This document shows, in pieces, positions 1-12,100 of a stretch of 64,000 nt of DNA. The stretch lies in contig VTPC01091056.1 in NCBI GenBank assembly GCA_011009095.1, forward strand, positions 217,460 through 281,459, written 5' to 3'. This DNA comes from Ignelater luminosus (Eukaryota > Arthropoda > Insecta > Coleoptera > Elateridae). Made by a program: the position numbers and the translations under genes. The notes under the pieces are model-generated. The model saw only the letters and a program-made list of their open reading frames with translations. It was not told the DNA's origin and made no database searches. The first letter of the stretch is position 1. Each line of letters begins with the position of its first letter.

Positions 1-3000
1 TTGCATACCTACATATTGGCCTTTTATATTGAAATAATAAAGAAAATGAGAAATTACTAAATAAAAAACAAAATATTCTAAGAAATTATTCCTATTAATG
101 TAAACCTTTAAATACACATTTCGTATCTTAAGTAAAATAAGAATCATAACGAAAATTAAAATTTTTGCTAGCAAAGTTTATTCAGCTTTGTATAAAATCT
201 GGTAATTTTTCAGATGTGCTACCATCCAATAAAAAGTACTTAAACCTACTTTAACTTTTTAAAATCTTGAAAAAATAAAACTTCTGAAGCGACTAGACGG
301 AAAAAAAAGTTGAGAATACAAGCTCATTAAGCGGATAATAAAGTTGAAAACTACCCTTTTTGTTGAACATTATGAACGAAGATAAGATTTTAGGTAATTA
401 TATTTTAACACTATTATTAAGTATAAATCCTATTTAATTATGTAGGTTGGTAATTTTGTACAGTCTTTTGTTTCATATTTAATATTCCCTTTGCATCTCT
501 CAGATATATCTTCTACATTAACATTCTATTCCAAACACAAAAGTTGGAAAACCTCATACATTTTAAAAATTTGTTTTTATATATGGTTGTCCTAGAAATA
601 TTCGAAAACGTGTTCGAAGCTTAACCATTCGAAGTTCTTAGCATCTTGTATGTAAATATTAAAGCCCCAGCACAATTTTGGCGATTTAGTAAATCCGGGC
701 ATTTTTTAAAGTCCTCAAAATGGAGTGGATGTAGCCGTTTCTGAATACCCATGTCACCCTTCACTACACAGCTTACATCCTAATCTGATTTAGAACCCTC
801 CTGTTTTTTATGTCCTATTTGAAATCTCAGAGGAGAAAGTTAATGGAGCTATAGGACATCAAAACCGACTGCTGTTTAATCTTGGCAAAGCACGCTTTAA
901 TTAAGGAAAATTATCAGCGATACGAAATATTAATAAAACTTTCGCAGTCTGTAAAAGCTAAGGATTTTTGTCGGAAACTTATTTTGTTTAATTAGTAATT
1001 TCAAACAGTTCTATTGGCTTTTAATTAAAGCCCCTTTTCAAGTGTTAATTGCAGTATTTTAAAAATTATTTAATTTATGTTAACGTCAACTAATAATGAG
1101 AAATCCTTTCAAAGGAACGACTTTTTAGCTTATTTTAGTTATTTTGTACAAATAATATTCTATTAATAGTACATAACTCGCTTTTCTAGTCAAACAAGAT
1201 TCAATACAAGTGTTTACGTTTCACTTGATACACCAGGACGGAGTTTCTATTGCACACTCTGATAAACATTACTGGTTTCCAAGATAAAGCAAATTTTGAA
1301 ATGATTTAACGGTGTTCTTTGTTGTTAAACTTTGTAGTTCTGGGTAGCGCAGACGAAAACTTTGAATGCTTTTCATCTGTACTAAAACTCGTAGTTTGAT
1401 TCTGTCTACGTGCCAGTACAATTCTCTACAAAATTTCCGCATAAGTATAGTTCACTTTATTCAAGTCTTATAAATAATGTTTTTTCTTTTATGATTTGTA
1501 TTATTGCTTTTCAATTACTGGACAAAATGTTTAGTTTCAAAGCATAATATTCTGTTCTAAAATCTTCCATCTACAATTGAAGGTATTTCAGTGTTTATAT
1601 CAAAAGAGTGTTGCTGTGTAACTCGTAATCTGAAATTTGATATACATTTTTTTTAAATAAATAAAAATATCAAATAATACTTTTGAGTGTTAGATTTTGA
1701 TATCACTTCCGCATTCTTACTGGATGAATTCCAGTTCAATCTTGAATTAAGGTTTTTAACCAAGGAACTTTCTCAAAAACGTTTTCTGAAGCTCAAGAAT
1801 AAGTCAGAAACAATATAAATATGTTACTTTTATGTCCTTAGAGATACCATTCTTAAAACATAAAAATTATGTTTAAAGTCACCGTAATTTCAAGGTGGAG
1901 TATTAACCAAACCAAACTGACTAACTGTTGCTATGCTCATGAGTCCAAACGAGCACTATTTGCTTTTAACAACCACAAGTGAATTACTAGTGATAGGAAC
2001 ATGATCTTAAAAACAGTCAGGTTACTTGACACATCAACTAGCGTTTTCCAATATTTTCGGGTGTGAAATTGAAAGTTTGCCTCTAAAGCTAGTTGCATTG
2101 GACCTACACTCTAACTTTTCCTACAATTAAGAAAGGACAACTGAGAGACTCTACTTTCAAAAGTAGGATCTTGCTTATCAAACCAACAAAACATGGATAT
2201 CGCGGTAGAAGGTCTATGGTGTTTGACGATGATTACCTGGACAAGCAATAACTCAACCAAACGACAAATATGAGTTTCGTCATTGTTCCTTTGAACCCTG
2301 CATAAATGTGCTTCACAAGGGCTAAAAAAATGCGAAAACAACAAGAGGTTTAAAATTGAGCTTTTTCAGTACAGTTAGAAAAGATTGTTAAGATCGAGAA
2401 AAATATTTAGACCTCTACTGGAATGACCAAGACTAATTGATAATCCGAAGTAGCACAAAATTATTTTTAGTAATGTAAGATTAGCTAATTAACAAAATGA
2501 ATACAAGGTTGCTGATTCATATTCGAATTAGTACTGTTAGTATTAAGCAACCCGCATTCAGTAATAATCTACTCTCCAAAACTATCATCTATGATATCAT
2601 TATAATAATATACAATCAGTTCAAAACTTTTAGCCTTCAGATTGTTGTATTGAAGATTTCTCTGAAAGTAATTCTTGCTTTTTTCCTGCAGTGAAAATAA
2701 AACAACACAGCAATAAGCAACCAAATAGCAAAATGACTAACAGCAACTGAGTCTAGATAACTTTAACTGTGACCTCTATTAACCATACTATCAATTTTTT
2801 CTTAGCGTTGAATTTGAGATAGCTTTGAAATACAACTTCGCAAGCAAAGGTTCTTCCAAAAACTCATTGATCCAACAACCTGAAAAGCGCTTCAAATTGT
2901 TACTTTTAAGAATTTTTTGTAATCAAAAACATCTAAATCTCAAAATGGAACCAAAATCAGTGGTGATTCTACTAATGATAAGGTTTATATACTGCTAGTC

Positions 3001-3738
3001 ACCTAGATTCCCGCTTGCAGCTTGACAATCTTCAATTCCAATGATGAAGTAGGATAATATGAAAATAAGATTAGACTTTCTTAAGCTTGAGCAAATCAAA
3101 CTAAACATTTTTAAAAATCGCTTTCAAAAGACCTGCGCGAAGTATATTCAAAACTGTAAACTGCCAGAACTAGTTAAAATTGCTAAAAGCTTGAATCGAT
3201 TACATTAAAAAATATTTTCAAAGGAAACTTCACAGAAAAGTTTTAAAGAAAAAAGGCAGACGCAAGAAACCTTTTATTAAAAAATAGCTAGTTAGTTCGT
3301 TTAGTTTCTTCTCTATGTTCTATCTTTGTAAATGAGTCTATTAAGGCAAGAAGATCTTATAGACTTTAGACGTGAGATCATCTAAACAATGCAGAGATAA
3401 ACTACCCTTTGGGAATTGCAGCCTTCTGGTTAATGAACGCTCTCCCGATTGACTTCTTCAACTCTCTTTAGTTCTATAGTTAAAAAAGATTTCCAAATAA
3501 TGATTGTATTTTGAAGATTCGCTTTACTTGTTTGAACAAGCTTCCTTGGATTTAGAAAAGAAAGTAAACTGTGAGACAAACTTAGATACCGAATGATGGT
3601 ATGTTTTATCAGGAATAACTTTGACTACAGCTACTGAAACTTTTTTTTTAGTATCTCGAGACTATAAACAGCTTGAGACTGCCTTAGCAATCACTTTGGT
3701 CGGTACCGTTCTCATTCTTTCGTGTAAATACAACTTAT
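1..3738. other. Unassigned AT-rich DNA
   Basis: No open frame here looks like a conserved protein, and no terminal repeat pair or RNA gene was recognised. A minus-strand frame at 2111-2344 is open for 77 codons but matches no family I know and has no supporting context. The stretch ends at the tentative target duplication of the hAT element that follows. Confidence 0.5.
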
Positions 3739-4004
3739 TAGGGCCCTAGCTAGACAAAATTTTACTATAGGCAAGTCAGCATTTTTGTGCTCCCCCCCCC
3801 CCCAGTGCACTAATAGTGAACAAAACTATTTTACTATATGACTTTTTATCTAAAAATAAATTCAACATTTTTTATTTGCATGTATATAACCTAATTACTA
3901 CTATTAATTAATTAATTAATTAACTACATATCAAAATAACAAAAAACTGGAAATAAATTTAGAATCGGGACAATGAAAAACCAGAAAAAACATAAAACAC
4001 AATT

Positions 4005-4034
4005 GAAGGGGCCAATGCAAGAAGTGGACATGTC
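4005..4034 (+). repeat. Left terminal inverted repeat
   Basis: This 30-bp repeat matches 6671-6700 in reverse complement at every base. The inner GGACATGTCC is itself palindromic, so each end contains a ten-base palindrome that could bind a dimer. Confidence 0.9.
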
Positions 4035-4319
4035 CATTTTTTATCGGAAATGAGTTATTTGTTTGGACATGTTCTTGAATCGTTACTGCATCGTTCTGAG
4101 CAAGAACTAGACTTCTGCCGCTAACATAAATCATATACGAGTGCGATGTTGGTTGTCTACCTACTAAGTACTGTGCAAGAAGTGGACATGAACTGGTCAT
4201 GTCCAGTTTTTGCAAAGTATTGTAGGTAGTTGTGTACTGTGTACGTGACTACAACAGTGTGTTTATGTGAAGTGTAGTGTTATTGTTAACCTATTTATTG
4301 TGGTATTAAATAGTGTACA

Positions 4320-6378
4320 ATGAGTTCTTCATCAGAATCAGAGGAGGATCCTTATGCTGGTAGTGATTCTCAAACAGGCCCTGAATATATACCATCAGAA
4401 GGTAGTGAAACTGAGAAACCTAACCTCACTTTAAGGGAAGATAAAGGCAAGAAACGGTTGAAGAAAGAAAAGCAGTTGCAAAGAAATGTGAGGAAGGAAC
4501 GCAAAACTGCTGGCAAAGAATATGTTAATACTTTGAAACAAGTAGTACCAGAAAAACAACTAGGAAATGCATGTAACTGCAAAATGAAATGTTTTGAAAG
4601 AGTTACAGTTGATACCAGAGTGGCAATATTTAAAGCATTTTATAAACTACCAAGCAAGGACTTGCAGGATGCATATTTATCTGGAAACATTGCCATAAAA
4701 CAAGTTGCACAGCACAGAAAACGCAGCGATGATAATAATAAACCAAAAAGTGTTTATTGTACATTTTCTGTAAGTGGATATTTTGATGCCTACTTAAATT
4801 TATTCTGGTTATAGCTCACACATTTGTGAATGTCAAGAGGGAGTGGTATGGTACTCATATTTTATCTGTTTTAGGTTAAAGAAACTGCTACTAAAGTTCC
4901 TGTATGTAAAAATGCACTGCTTGCTATACACGGAATAAAAAAAGGTAGGATCAACAGAATAATCGGCCACATGAAACTCAATGCGACTCCTCCAACAGAC
5001 CGGCGTGGAAAACATAACAATAGGCCAAATCAAGTTACTCCTGACATATTAGCTCAGTTAAATGCTCATATAATGAGCTTTCCTAAATATAAATCACACT
5101 ACAGTAGAACTGATAATTTACAAAAGTATTATCTATCACCATTGCTAAATGTTTCTAAAATCTATGCTTTGTACTTAGAAAAGTATGAGCCCGATCAATA
5201 TAGAATATTACAGGAGAATAGGGACAATGAAAACTTTAAACCTGTAATAAAATACGAATTCTTTCGAAAATATTTTACAGAAAATTTTAATATTTCATTT
5301 GGAAAGCCTAAGTCAGATTCATGTCAGAAATGTGACAAACTAATGAACAAACTTTTAAGTGCTGAAACAGAAGAAGAGAAGAGACAGCTCAGGACAGAAT
5401 AAGAGTTACATGTTGCCAAAGCAGAAACATTTTATAAAGATCTCAAGGCAAAGACAAAACTGTGTAAAAATAATGATCATGTTGAAGTTATTACATTTGA
5501 TTTCCAGCAAAATCTTCCGTTACCAGTTGCACCAGGTGGAGACGTATTTTACAAAATTCAAATGTGGGTGTACAACTTCTGCATTCATGTCGCAAGCACG
5601 GGTAAAAGCTACTTCTTTTTGTATGATGAAACGCTTGCTGGAAAAGGACAAAATGAAGTTATCAGCCTACTTAATTATTTCTTCAACAATATCCTTAGAC
5701 CTGAGGTTACTGACGTCTACATGTTTTCGGACAACTGTGCGTCACAAAACAAAAATTATGTCATGACGCAGTATTTTTACAGTCTTATTGAAACTGGTAA
5801 ATTTAAATTTATCTACCAACGTTTTCCTGAACCGGGGCACAGTTATCTACCCTGTGATCGCAGCTTCGGAGCTATTGAACAAAGAAAACGAAGATACGAC
5901 AAAATATACCGGCCAAATGAATACGCCAAAATTATTACAGAATCTGGAAAGATATTTGTGGTTATACCGGTTCAACAAAAAATGTTTCTGAATTTTAAAG
6001 ACCACTTTTTACCAATGTTTAAAAAAACTCCAAGCCGAAAAAATGCAAAGTTTACAATATCCAAATACAGAATCTTTCGTTATGACATTACCAAAATGCC
6101 AAACATTTTATGTAGTGTCAGTATCACTACAGGTGTATGAAGAATTTGATATAAAAAATAAAAACATATCTGTCACCATGCCGAATGATACCACTCTTTT
6201 GTATAATGAAAGAAGGAAATTGAAACAAAAAAAGTTTGAGCATGTAATGACGTTAGCATCTTACTATGTGCCAGTAGCTGATCAATGGTTTTATGAAGAT
6301 ATAAAAAATTATAATAGAGAATTTGCTAATACAGAAAATCATTCGTCGTGCTCAGAATATGAAGAAAACCACTACTAA
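4320..6378 (+). CDS. DUF7869-type transposase, one stop and one frameshift
   Basis: The ATG at 4320 opens a Ser/Glu-rich N-terminus (MSSSSESEEDPYAGSDS), then a basic region and a Cys pair (CNCKMKC). Exon 1 ends at 4769. A 105-bp GT...AG intron (4770-4874) joins in phase to VKETATKVPVCKNALLAIHG. Exon 2 holds CQKCDKLMNK, then MFSDNCASQNKNYVM and PEPGHSYLPCDRSFGAIEQ. These are the signature blocks of the DUF7869 RNase-H-like family common in insect genomes, and the D of SDN is the likely catalytic residue. One in-frame TAA lies at 5400-5402, and a one-base shift near 6125 is needed to reach VYEEFDIKNKN. The last codon before 6378 ends EYEENHY. The copy is nearly intact and lies inside its own TIRs. 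Transposase activity is inferred. Confidence 0.75.
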
Positions 6379-6670
6379 ATTGATATTTAATAATAATATA
6401 GATTGAATCACTGTTCTTACATATAAATGCTTAGGTTTTCAAGAAATAAATATATTTCAAAAATCAAATCTTAATTTACTGTGCAAGAAGTGGACATCTC
6501 CAACAGATTTTATTTTTTTTGCAGCCGTAAAAAAATATATAACGACTAACCATACACACTGAAATATCCACATACTAGTCATAAATAGCTACTATAAATC
6601 AAAAACTTGTTAAACTACAGTATTTAAGCTGCAAACGTTTTTTTCGTTTCCTGTAAAATTGTAAATTGTC

Positions 6671-6700
6671 GACATGTCCACTTCTTGCATTGGCCCCTTC
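6671..6700 (-). repeat. Right terminal inverted repeat
   Basis: Perfect inverted partner of 4005-4034. It is followed directly by AATT and a second AATT-containing stretch (AATTCAATTC). Confidence 0.9.
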
Positions 6701-6734
6701 AATTCAATTCAAAATACCAAAAAACCAAAAGAAT

Positions 6735-7745
6735 CACAAATTTGAAATGCCTGAGCTTTTTATTTTGAAGATTTTTTGCACGTCTAACAGTATCCTCAGA
6801 GGAAATGGCTGGATCAATCATTTCTTGTAGAAGTGCTAAAAGGGCTTTAAATCAAGTGATCACTGCTCTTAGGACTAATGTTCACAAAGACCACCTCGTG
6901 TCACTAAATCCTTTTAACGTTAATTTTAACGTACGTTTAAGCTTATCCCATCTGATTGTAGAGTGCACAAAAAATTAAAAAGATCTTGAATTGTTCCAAA
7001 AAATAGGTAATTATGTCACAGTTAACTCAGACATTAAATTTAGATTGTGTTCTGAACTCTTTTCTCAGGATATTAGCCAAAGCATAACCAGTTTCCTCTT
7101 TTATTTCTAAAAATCCTGAAAAATCGCTCTTCAATCATACAAGCATTCTTACTATTTTCTATGTATCTAATAATAAATGAAAGTTGTTCTATATAAGATA
7201 TGCCAGGAGTTGTATTCAAAATCACAGTGAAATATTTGGCACGTTTTATTTGTGATACAATTCGGTTTTGACAGCAATTCCAACTATTGCAATAGGTTCG
7301 TTTTGAATTTGTAGTGAGAAGTATTTTGCTGATTTGTTTTCCGAATTCATATGATGTATAATTAAGGAGTCATAATGATTTAGCAGCTGTATTGTTTGTA
7401 AAAATGTTTTGGAATTTATGTGTTCAATTTCTTTAATGCATTTTAAAACATCTTTTCACTTTTCCGTTTTGGAAATAATCATTTTTTGGATTTCTTCGAT
7501 AACAAAGTGATTTTGGTCGATATTTCCTTGAAAAGTTCTTAAATTTTTTTTATGGGAAGTCGAATTCTCGTGCGATTTTATTCTGGCGTTAATGTTGTGC
7601 GAGTCGCTAAATCCTGTTTCCGGCATAAAGAATTGGGTACTGGCTAGTCCAAACAACAAACAAGGAAAACAACAAATTGCATCGCGTTCTACACAGCAAA
7701 AAATCCAATTTCTGTGAACACTATCTCCATTTGATAAGATTTTGT
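6735..7745 (-). pseudogene. hAT transposase remnant (TTF-type zinc finger, DUF4371 region)
   Basis: The minus strand near 7735-7570 encodes NWIFCCVERDAICCFPCLLF and then GFSDSHNINARIKSHENS. This is the TTF-type zinc-finger signature (paired Cys, then HENS-S-H) of hAT transposases annotated as ZMYM1-like. Further pieces resemble the DUF4371 region, for example SAKYFSLQIQNEPIAIVG near 7300. A C-terminal-like piece, LLQEMIDPAISSEDTVRRA, lies near 6800. Several stops and frameshifts separate these blocks, and the part expected between them is shortened, so the gene is dead. The family normally excises and reinserts DNA with 8-bp duplications. Recognition of the zinc-finger block is firm and of the rest moderate. 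Confidence 0.6.
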
Positions 7746-8347
7746 AGAAAAATATTTGAAAAAACTGTCTATTCTTTGTTATAGGTTAGCAATCTAAATG
7801 ATCTCGACCTCTTATTACCAAAAGTCCGAGAAAGTCTTTATCTCTTTTTCAACTTACCTCTTAAATCCCCTTTTATTCTTTTTTTTTTAAATCCGAGAAA
7901 TCTAAACACTTGTTGTTGTTGACTATTAAAACTTAGTGTCTTTGTGTCAGTCATAAATTCAATAAAAATCCAATTCGTACTGCTACTGCTTATTTGTTGT
8001 TAAAAATGCACAAAAAGTGCAAAGAACTGCTAATTTTAAACTGAGGAATTATTTTTATAATTTTCCCTAGCGCTTCTATGGCGCCCCTTGCCTCTTGCGC
8101 TTCTAAGCAAGTGCCTACTCTGCCTACCCCTGGCTACAGCCCTGCAATTCACAATCTGCTCAATGTCTACAAATGCGCTTACTGCAGTCATTAAACAAAA
8201 TGAAGAGCAGGCACAAAAGAATAAATATGTCTATTAAGAGAAAGATTTAAAACTGCGAAAGATTTTCTGTGCTAGTTTAAAGTGGAAAAACCAAAATAAT
8301 TAAGTACGCAAAAGAACAATTATTTGACTGAAATCCAAATCATTCAA

Positions 8348-8395
8348 GAATACTAGGTTCAATATTTAACTTTTTAAAAAGTTAATATAATACCC
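8348..8395 (+). repeat. Diverged direct repeat, first copy
   Basis: TACTAGGTTCAATATTTAAC and what follows match 9055-9105 (CTACTAGGTTTAATATTTAA) with a few substitutions, 0.7 kb apart in the same orientation. The second copy runs into a C-rich tract (ACCCCCCCTCCC). They could be ends of an unnamed element or a small local duplication. Confidence 0.35.
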
Positions 8396-9054
8396 TTTCT
8401 ATTACATTCTGCTAACTGCTAACAGTGACCTACTCTTTTCAAGCATTACGTTGTTACGGTAAATTATGATAGATGTCGCTACTCAAGAAATTAAATTCTC
8501 GCACAAGTGAAATATCAATAGCGGTTATATAAGCTTCTCATTTCTTAACAACTGGTAAGAAAGCTAACATTTACATTGTGTTTTAGCAAAAGTATATGTT
8601 TATAGGGCTGCATAATATTTGTATCCAGTTACCGCACAACGTGTGGATAAAATACTGGAAATAATTAAATTAAATATAAAAGTGTATGAAAACAAAGTCT
8701 ATAATAACATGCTTTGTTTGTGAGATGCAGAGTAGCAATATGAATTTCAGATGTTCTTGACTTTTCTCTAATATACCGGGTACAACGCAAACCGTTTGGA
8801 AATGTTTTGGGAAAAATACTATTCTTGTAACTTTCTCGTAGAAAGCGCATTTTTTTGTATCAAAATGGAATTTATCGAAATTTTGGAAATGGTACGATAT
8901 AATATTAAAGTGAAACTCTTCCAGTGATTTTAAGAGTGTCTATTACTTTAAAAAGTTTTAGATTTGTGGTTTCATCATTGGTGTCGGTCTCTAGAAAAAG
9001 ACATTAATGAATTAAATAATTTCGTTATTATTTAGAGATTTAATTAATTTATAA

Positions 9055-9105
9055 ACTACTAGGTTTAATATTTAATTTTTTCTAAGTAGTCAAAACATAC
9101 CCCCC
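9055..9105 (+). repeat. Diverged direct repeat, second copy
   Basis: Partner of 8348-8395 with AATATTTAAYTTTTT in common. No open frame or inverted partner was seen between the two copies. Confidence 0.35.
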
Positions 9106-12100
9106 CCTCCCAAACAGCCTTTATTCATTATTCAGTAGGAGTTAAATTAAAGACAGATATAATCCTAGTGATTTCTTGCAAACGCCGTTTAAAAATGAAA
9201 TTGACGGGACATTGCGAAAGGGTTTCAAGGATTGCTTTAATATTTCTACAAGGCCTTAGTATTATTATTTCATTAGTGAAATTGACTTTTCCACAATGGT
9301 ATTTGTCACCTCTACGTACAAACTTAGTCCTCCATTTATTTATCTACTTTCGTATTCCTTTTTTGTTTATGATTATTTGAACAAAGTAAGATTTAAGTTC
9401 CGTACGTTTTGTTTCTTATCTTGCATGTGTGAAAATAGTACGTTGACCCACTGCGTATTGAATTTATATATATTTCTCACTCACCCCATGTTTAATAATG
9501 ATAAACCAAACTGTCCTTACTTCTGATCGGACAAGGTGACGGTGGTCTTTAAGCTTTTTACACGGAGAAATCATTTATTAACAGATGGCACGAAATTTCG
9601 TCAAAATGTATAAAAGAAAGAGTAATAGTCAGCTACAACCAACGTTGCCAGATATGGCTGAAAATCTCCAAATCGAAGATTTATAACGTTCATGACTGTT
9701 TCTGACGATATGTTTCACTGTTGTGGCTACAGTATGAACTCAATAATCACCCTCAAACTAGTTTCTTAAATTTTTAATTTGGAAATTGCTTTATCTTGAG
9801 AACCAGCGGTCGGATCTTTTCCAGATTTGGCTGTGTTAGTCCAGTGATGACATAAAATCATCTACAACCACCAAAAAAGGAACAGGGGAGGCCTCTGGTC
9901 GCAAATACGGCATGCGATCATGTGCCCAATATTCAGGGAAATTGTCTTTAAGGACAATTCAGGCTGTGAAGCAAGTTTTTTATGTTTCCAAGTCTTGCCA
10001 CTAAATGTCACTGAAAATTGGTTCAAATTTAGTTAGAAAGACTGTTGATAAGACATAAGGAAGGTGAATTTGTGGATTTGTAATAGGAAACCCTCCTATG
10101 CTTTTTCCCTGCCAAAATTTTCCGATAGAAAACAAAAATCAATCGCCAATTCTGGCCATGGCAAAAAAAACATTTAACATTTACCAATATCATCACTAGG
10201 TTTGAGTGTCAAGAAGCAGCTTCTAAATGAGGTTAGTTCAGGTAAAGGTAGATCTTTTATTTTCACACCATTTAGCCAGGGGTTCCTTTTTCCGGAACTA
10301 GACTTAACATGGTAATGAGACTGGTGATATATAAACCGAGTTCGAATGATCTCGCATTGCTTTTTATCTGTTTAAGATATTTCGGAAAATCTGATTTTGA
10401 CCGCCGCGCTGTCTTTTGCAAAATTTTATTTTTTTATTGGATACCTTAGATTATTAGTTACAAAAAGGCTTCGACGACTGTACCCCCAAAATGATCAACT
10501 TGATTGACAACTTTCTAAAAACGGAAGGGACTCAACTGTATTAAGACGAGACAATTTCGTAAAACAGTGTTTAGTGATGCGCGTCCATGCTTTAAACACG
10601 AATCCAAAAAAAAATTTCGCAGAATTGTTTAGCAAGTGTTCCGTATCCATGGACTATAGTCAGATATATGATAGTCTGCACGATTATTTATTGGTAATTA
10701 ATGTCGAGTCGCATATCATATCGACATATAGAATCTAAAAATGTAGGTGGCAAATGTTCGACGTGTTTCGTACAAAATTCTTTCATTTTGATATTTTTAA
10801 CAAAACTGGTGTAACTCACCAATTCCCTACCAATTGCAAATCAAAGAGATAATATAATCAAAGTATCTTTTGCTTCAAATTTCTATCTCAAACACTTTTT
10901 TTCTGCAGAAACGAAAATGTGTTGAAAAGTGTATTAAAATAACATAATATTGTGAATCACCTAGCCATCGCATTTGGTATACACTAATATTGCACGTTAC
11001 CTAGATATAACCTTTATCTACAAGACTGCAATGTTTTACGTTTATCATCCAATAAATAAAAAAGGTATAAGTACTACCTTCAAGCATATACCCAAAAAGC
11101 TTAAGTCGAGAAGGCTTTTTTCACTTATATTGAACATGGGTTGCATGGCATGGCACATTACATCTTCTAACTTTAAAATATCGCTTGAATTAATGTTTTT
11201 TTAGTATCTGCAATTTTTGGTTTCTTTTTGAATTTTAATTTTCCTTGTGTTATTTTTTTTATATTTTTAATTTTCAAATTTATATTAACCCAACAAAATA
11301 AAACATGGGGTAGTGGAATGGGTGTAACGATTCTGTTAAGTCGCATCAGAGATTGTGGTCATCTTTTATGATTATCATTTATCTTCATTTATCAAAGTTC
11401 TAGTCATACATTATTATACATCAGCAACATAATTGTTGCTCTAAAGCTAGAAGAATAACATCAGCGTCTTACAGGAAGAAACATTTTGGAAGAACAAGTG
11501 GAAATAGAGAAGACCTCGTGACCTGTATTCACGACAGCTTGTTGACGCTAGTGGTAAGTATTAAATATTAGTTTATATGCTAATGCTCTGTCGCTGAACT
11601 CACCCAGTAGATGCTTACATAGTTTGAGAAGACTGCGGTTTCTTAAAGAGCAGCTCTTGTTCAGCAATTCCATATCGTGAGAATCTAAGCTACAGGTAAT
11701 GTATCTCTTATACTTACATGATAATTAGCTTGTTTTGTCACTTGATACGATTCTCTCCTTCATTGTTTCTTCTTTTGAATGAATCGGTTTCAAATGGGCA
11801 TTTACCGAGAAACAGTTTGATAATAATCGAAGAAGATAACTAATGACCTGTTTGTAATTTTTATAATTTTTTGATGTAGTAACTTTATGAAATTCTAACC
11901 GATAACAGATCTGTTTAGTGATTCATATAGGATGCTGTTACACATTACTACACTTTTATTCTATTCTTTTATTTATGTAGATGAAAGAGGGAGATATAAG
12001 TAGAATATAAAGGAGGTGGGGCTACTTGTACGATAAAGCCAATCGACATTGTCTGTTAAGTACAGCTTTACTAAACTTATTGCATTTGATTTCTTTTACC

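Larger units (their letters stand above)
4005..6700 (+). mobile_element. DUF7869-type (Sola-like?) DNA transposon with perfect 30-bp TIRs
   Basis: The ends are exact inverted copies over 30 bp: 4005-4034 begins GAAGGGGCCAATGCAAGAAG and 6671-6700 is its perfect reverse complement. AATT flanks both sides (4001-4004, 6701-6704). It can be read as a 4-bp target duplication or, because AATT is its own complement, as four more TIR bases. The element is 2,696 bp and holds one spliced gene on the plus strand. Subterminal copies of GCAAGAAGTGGACAT occur at about 4173 and 6483, both in plus orientation. The perfect TIRs and nearly open gene suggest recent activity. Placement near the Sola superfamily (4-bp duplications) is inference from the duplication length and protein type. 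Confidence 0.75.
3739..8144 (-). mobile_element. Decayed hAT element, host of a later insertion
   Basis: The right end, read on the minus strand, starts CAGGGCTGTAGCCAGGGG followed by GGCAGAGTAGGCACTTGC and a GGCGCC-rich stretch. This is the style of hAT termini in insects. The left end reads TAGGGCCCTAGCTAG, then TAGGCAAGTCAGC and a C12 tract, a plausible decayed partner. Eight-base flanks are CAACTTAT (3731-3738) and CAATTCAC (8145-8152), agreeing at only 5 of 8 positions, so the left limit is tentative. The interior holds a hAT transposase relic on the minus strand and is split by the DUF7869-type element at 4005-6700. Confidence 0.5.

Noticed and set aside
2111-2344. Minus-strand frame of 77 codons
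   Set aside because: No recognised motif, no neighbouring coding blocks, and AT-rich DNA gives such frames by chance.
3790-3805. C12 tract as a regulatory element
   Set aside because: Better explained as part of the decayed hAT end; homopolymer with no context.
11462-11560. Possible noncoding first exon with consensus splice donor
   Set aside because: Only one splice-like site and no downstream coding exon; too weak to annotate.
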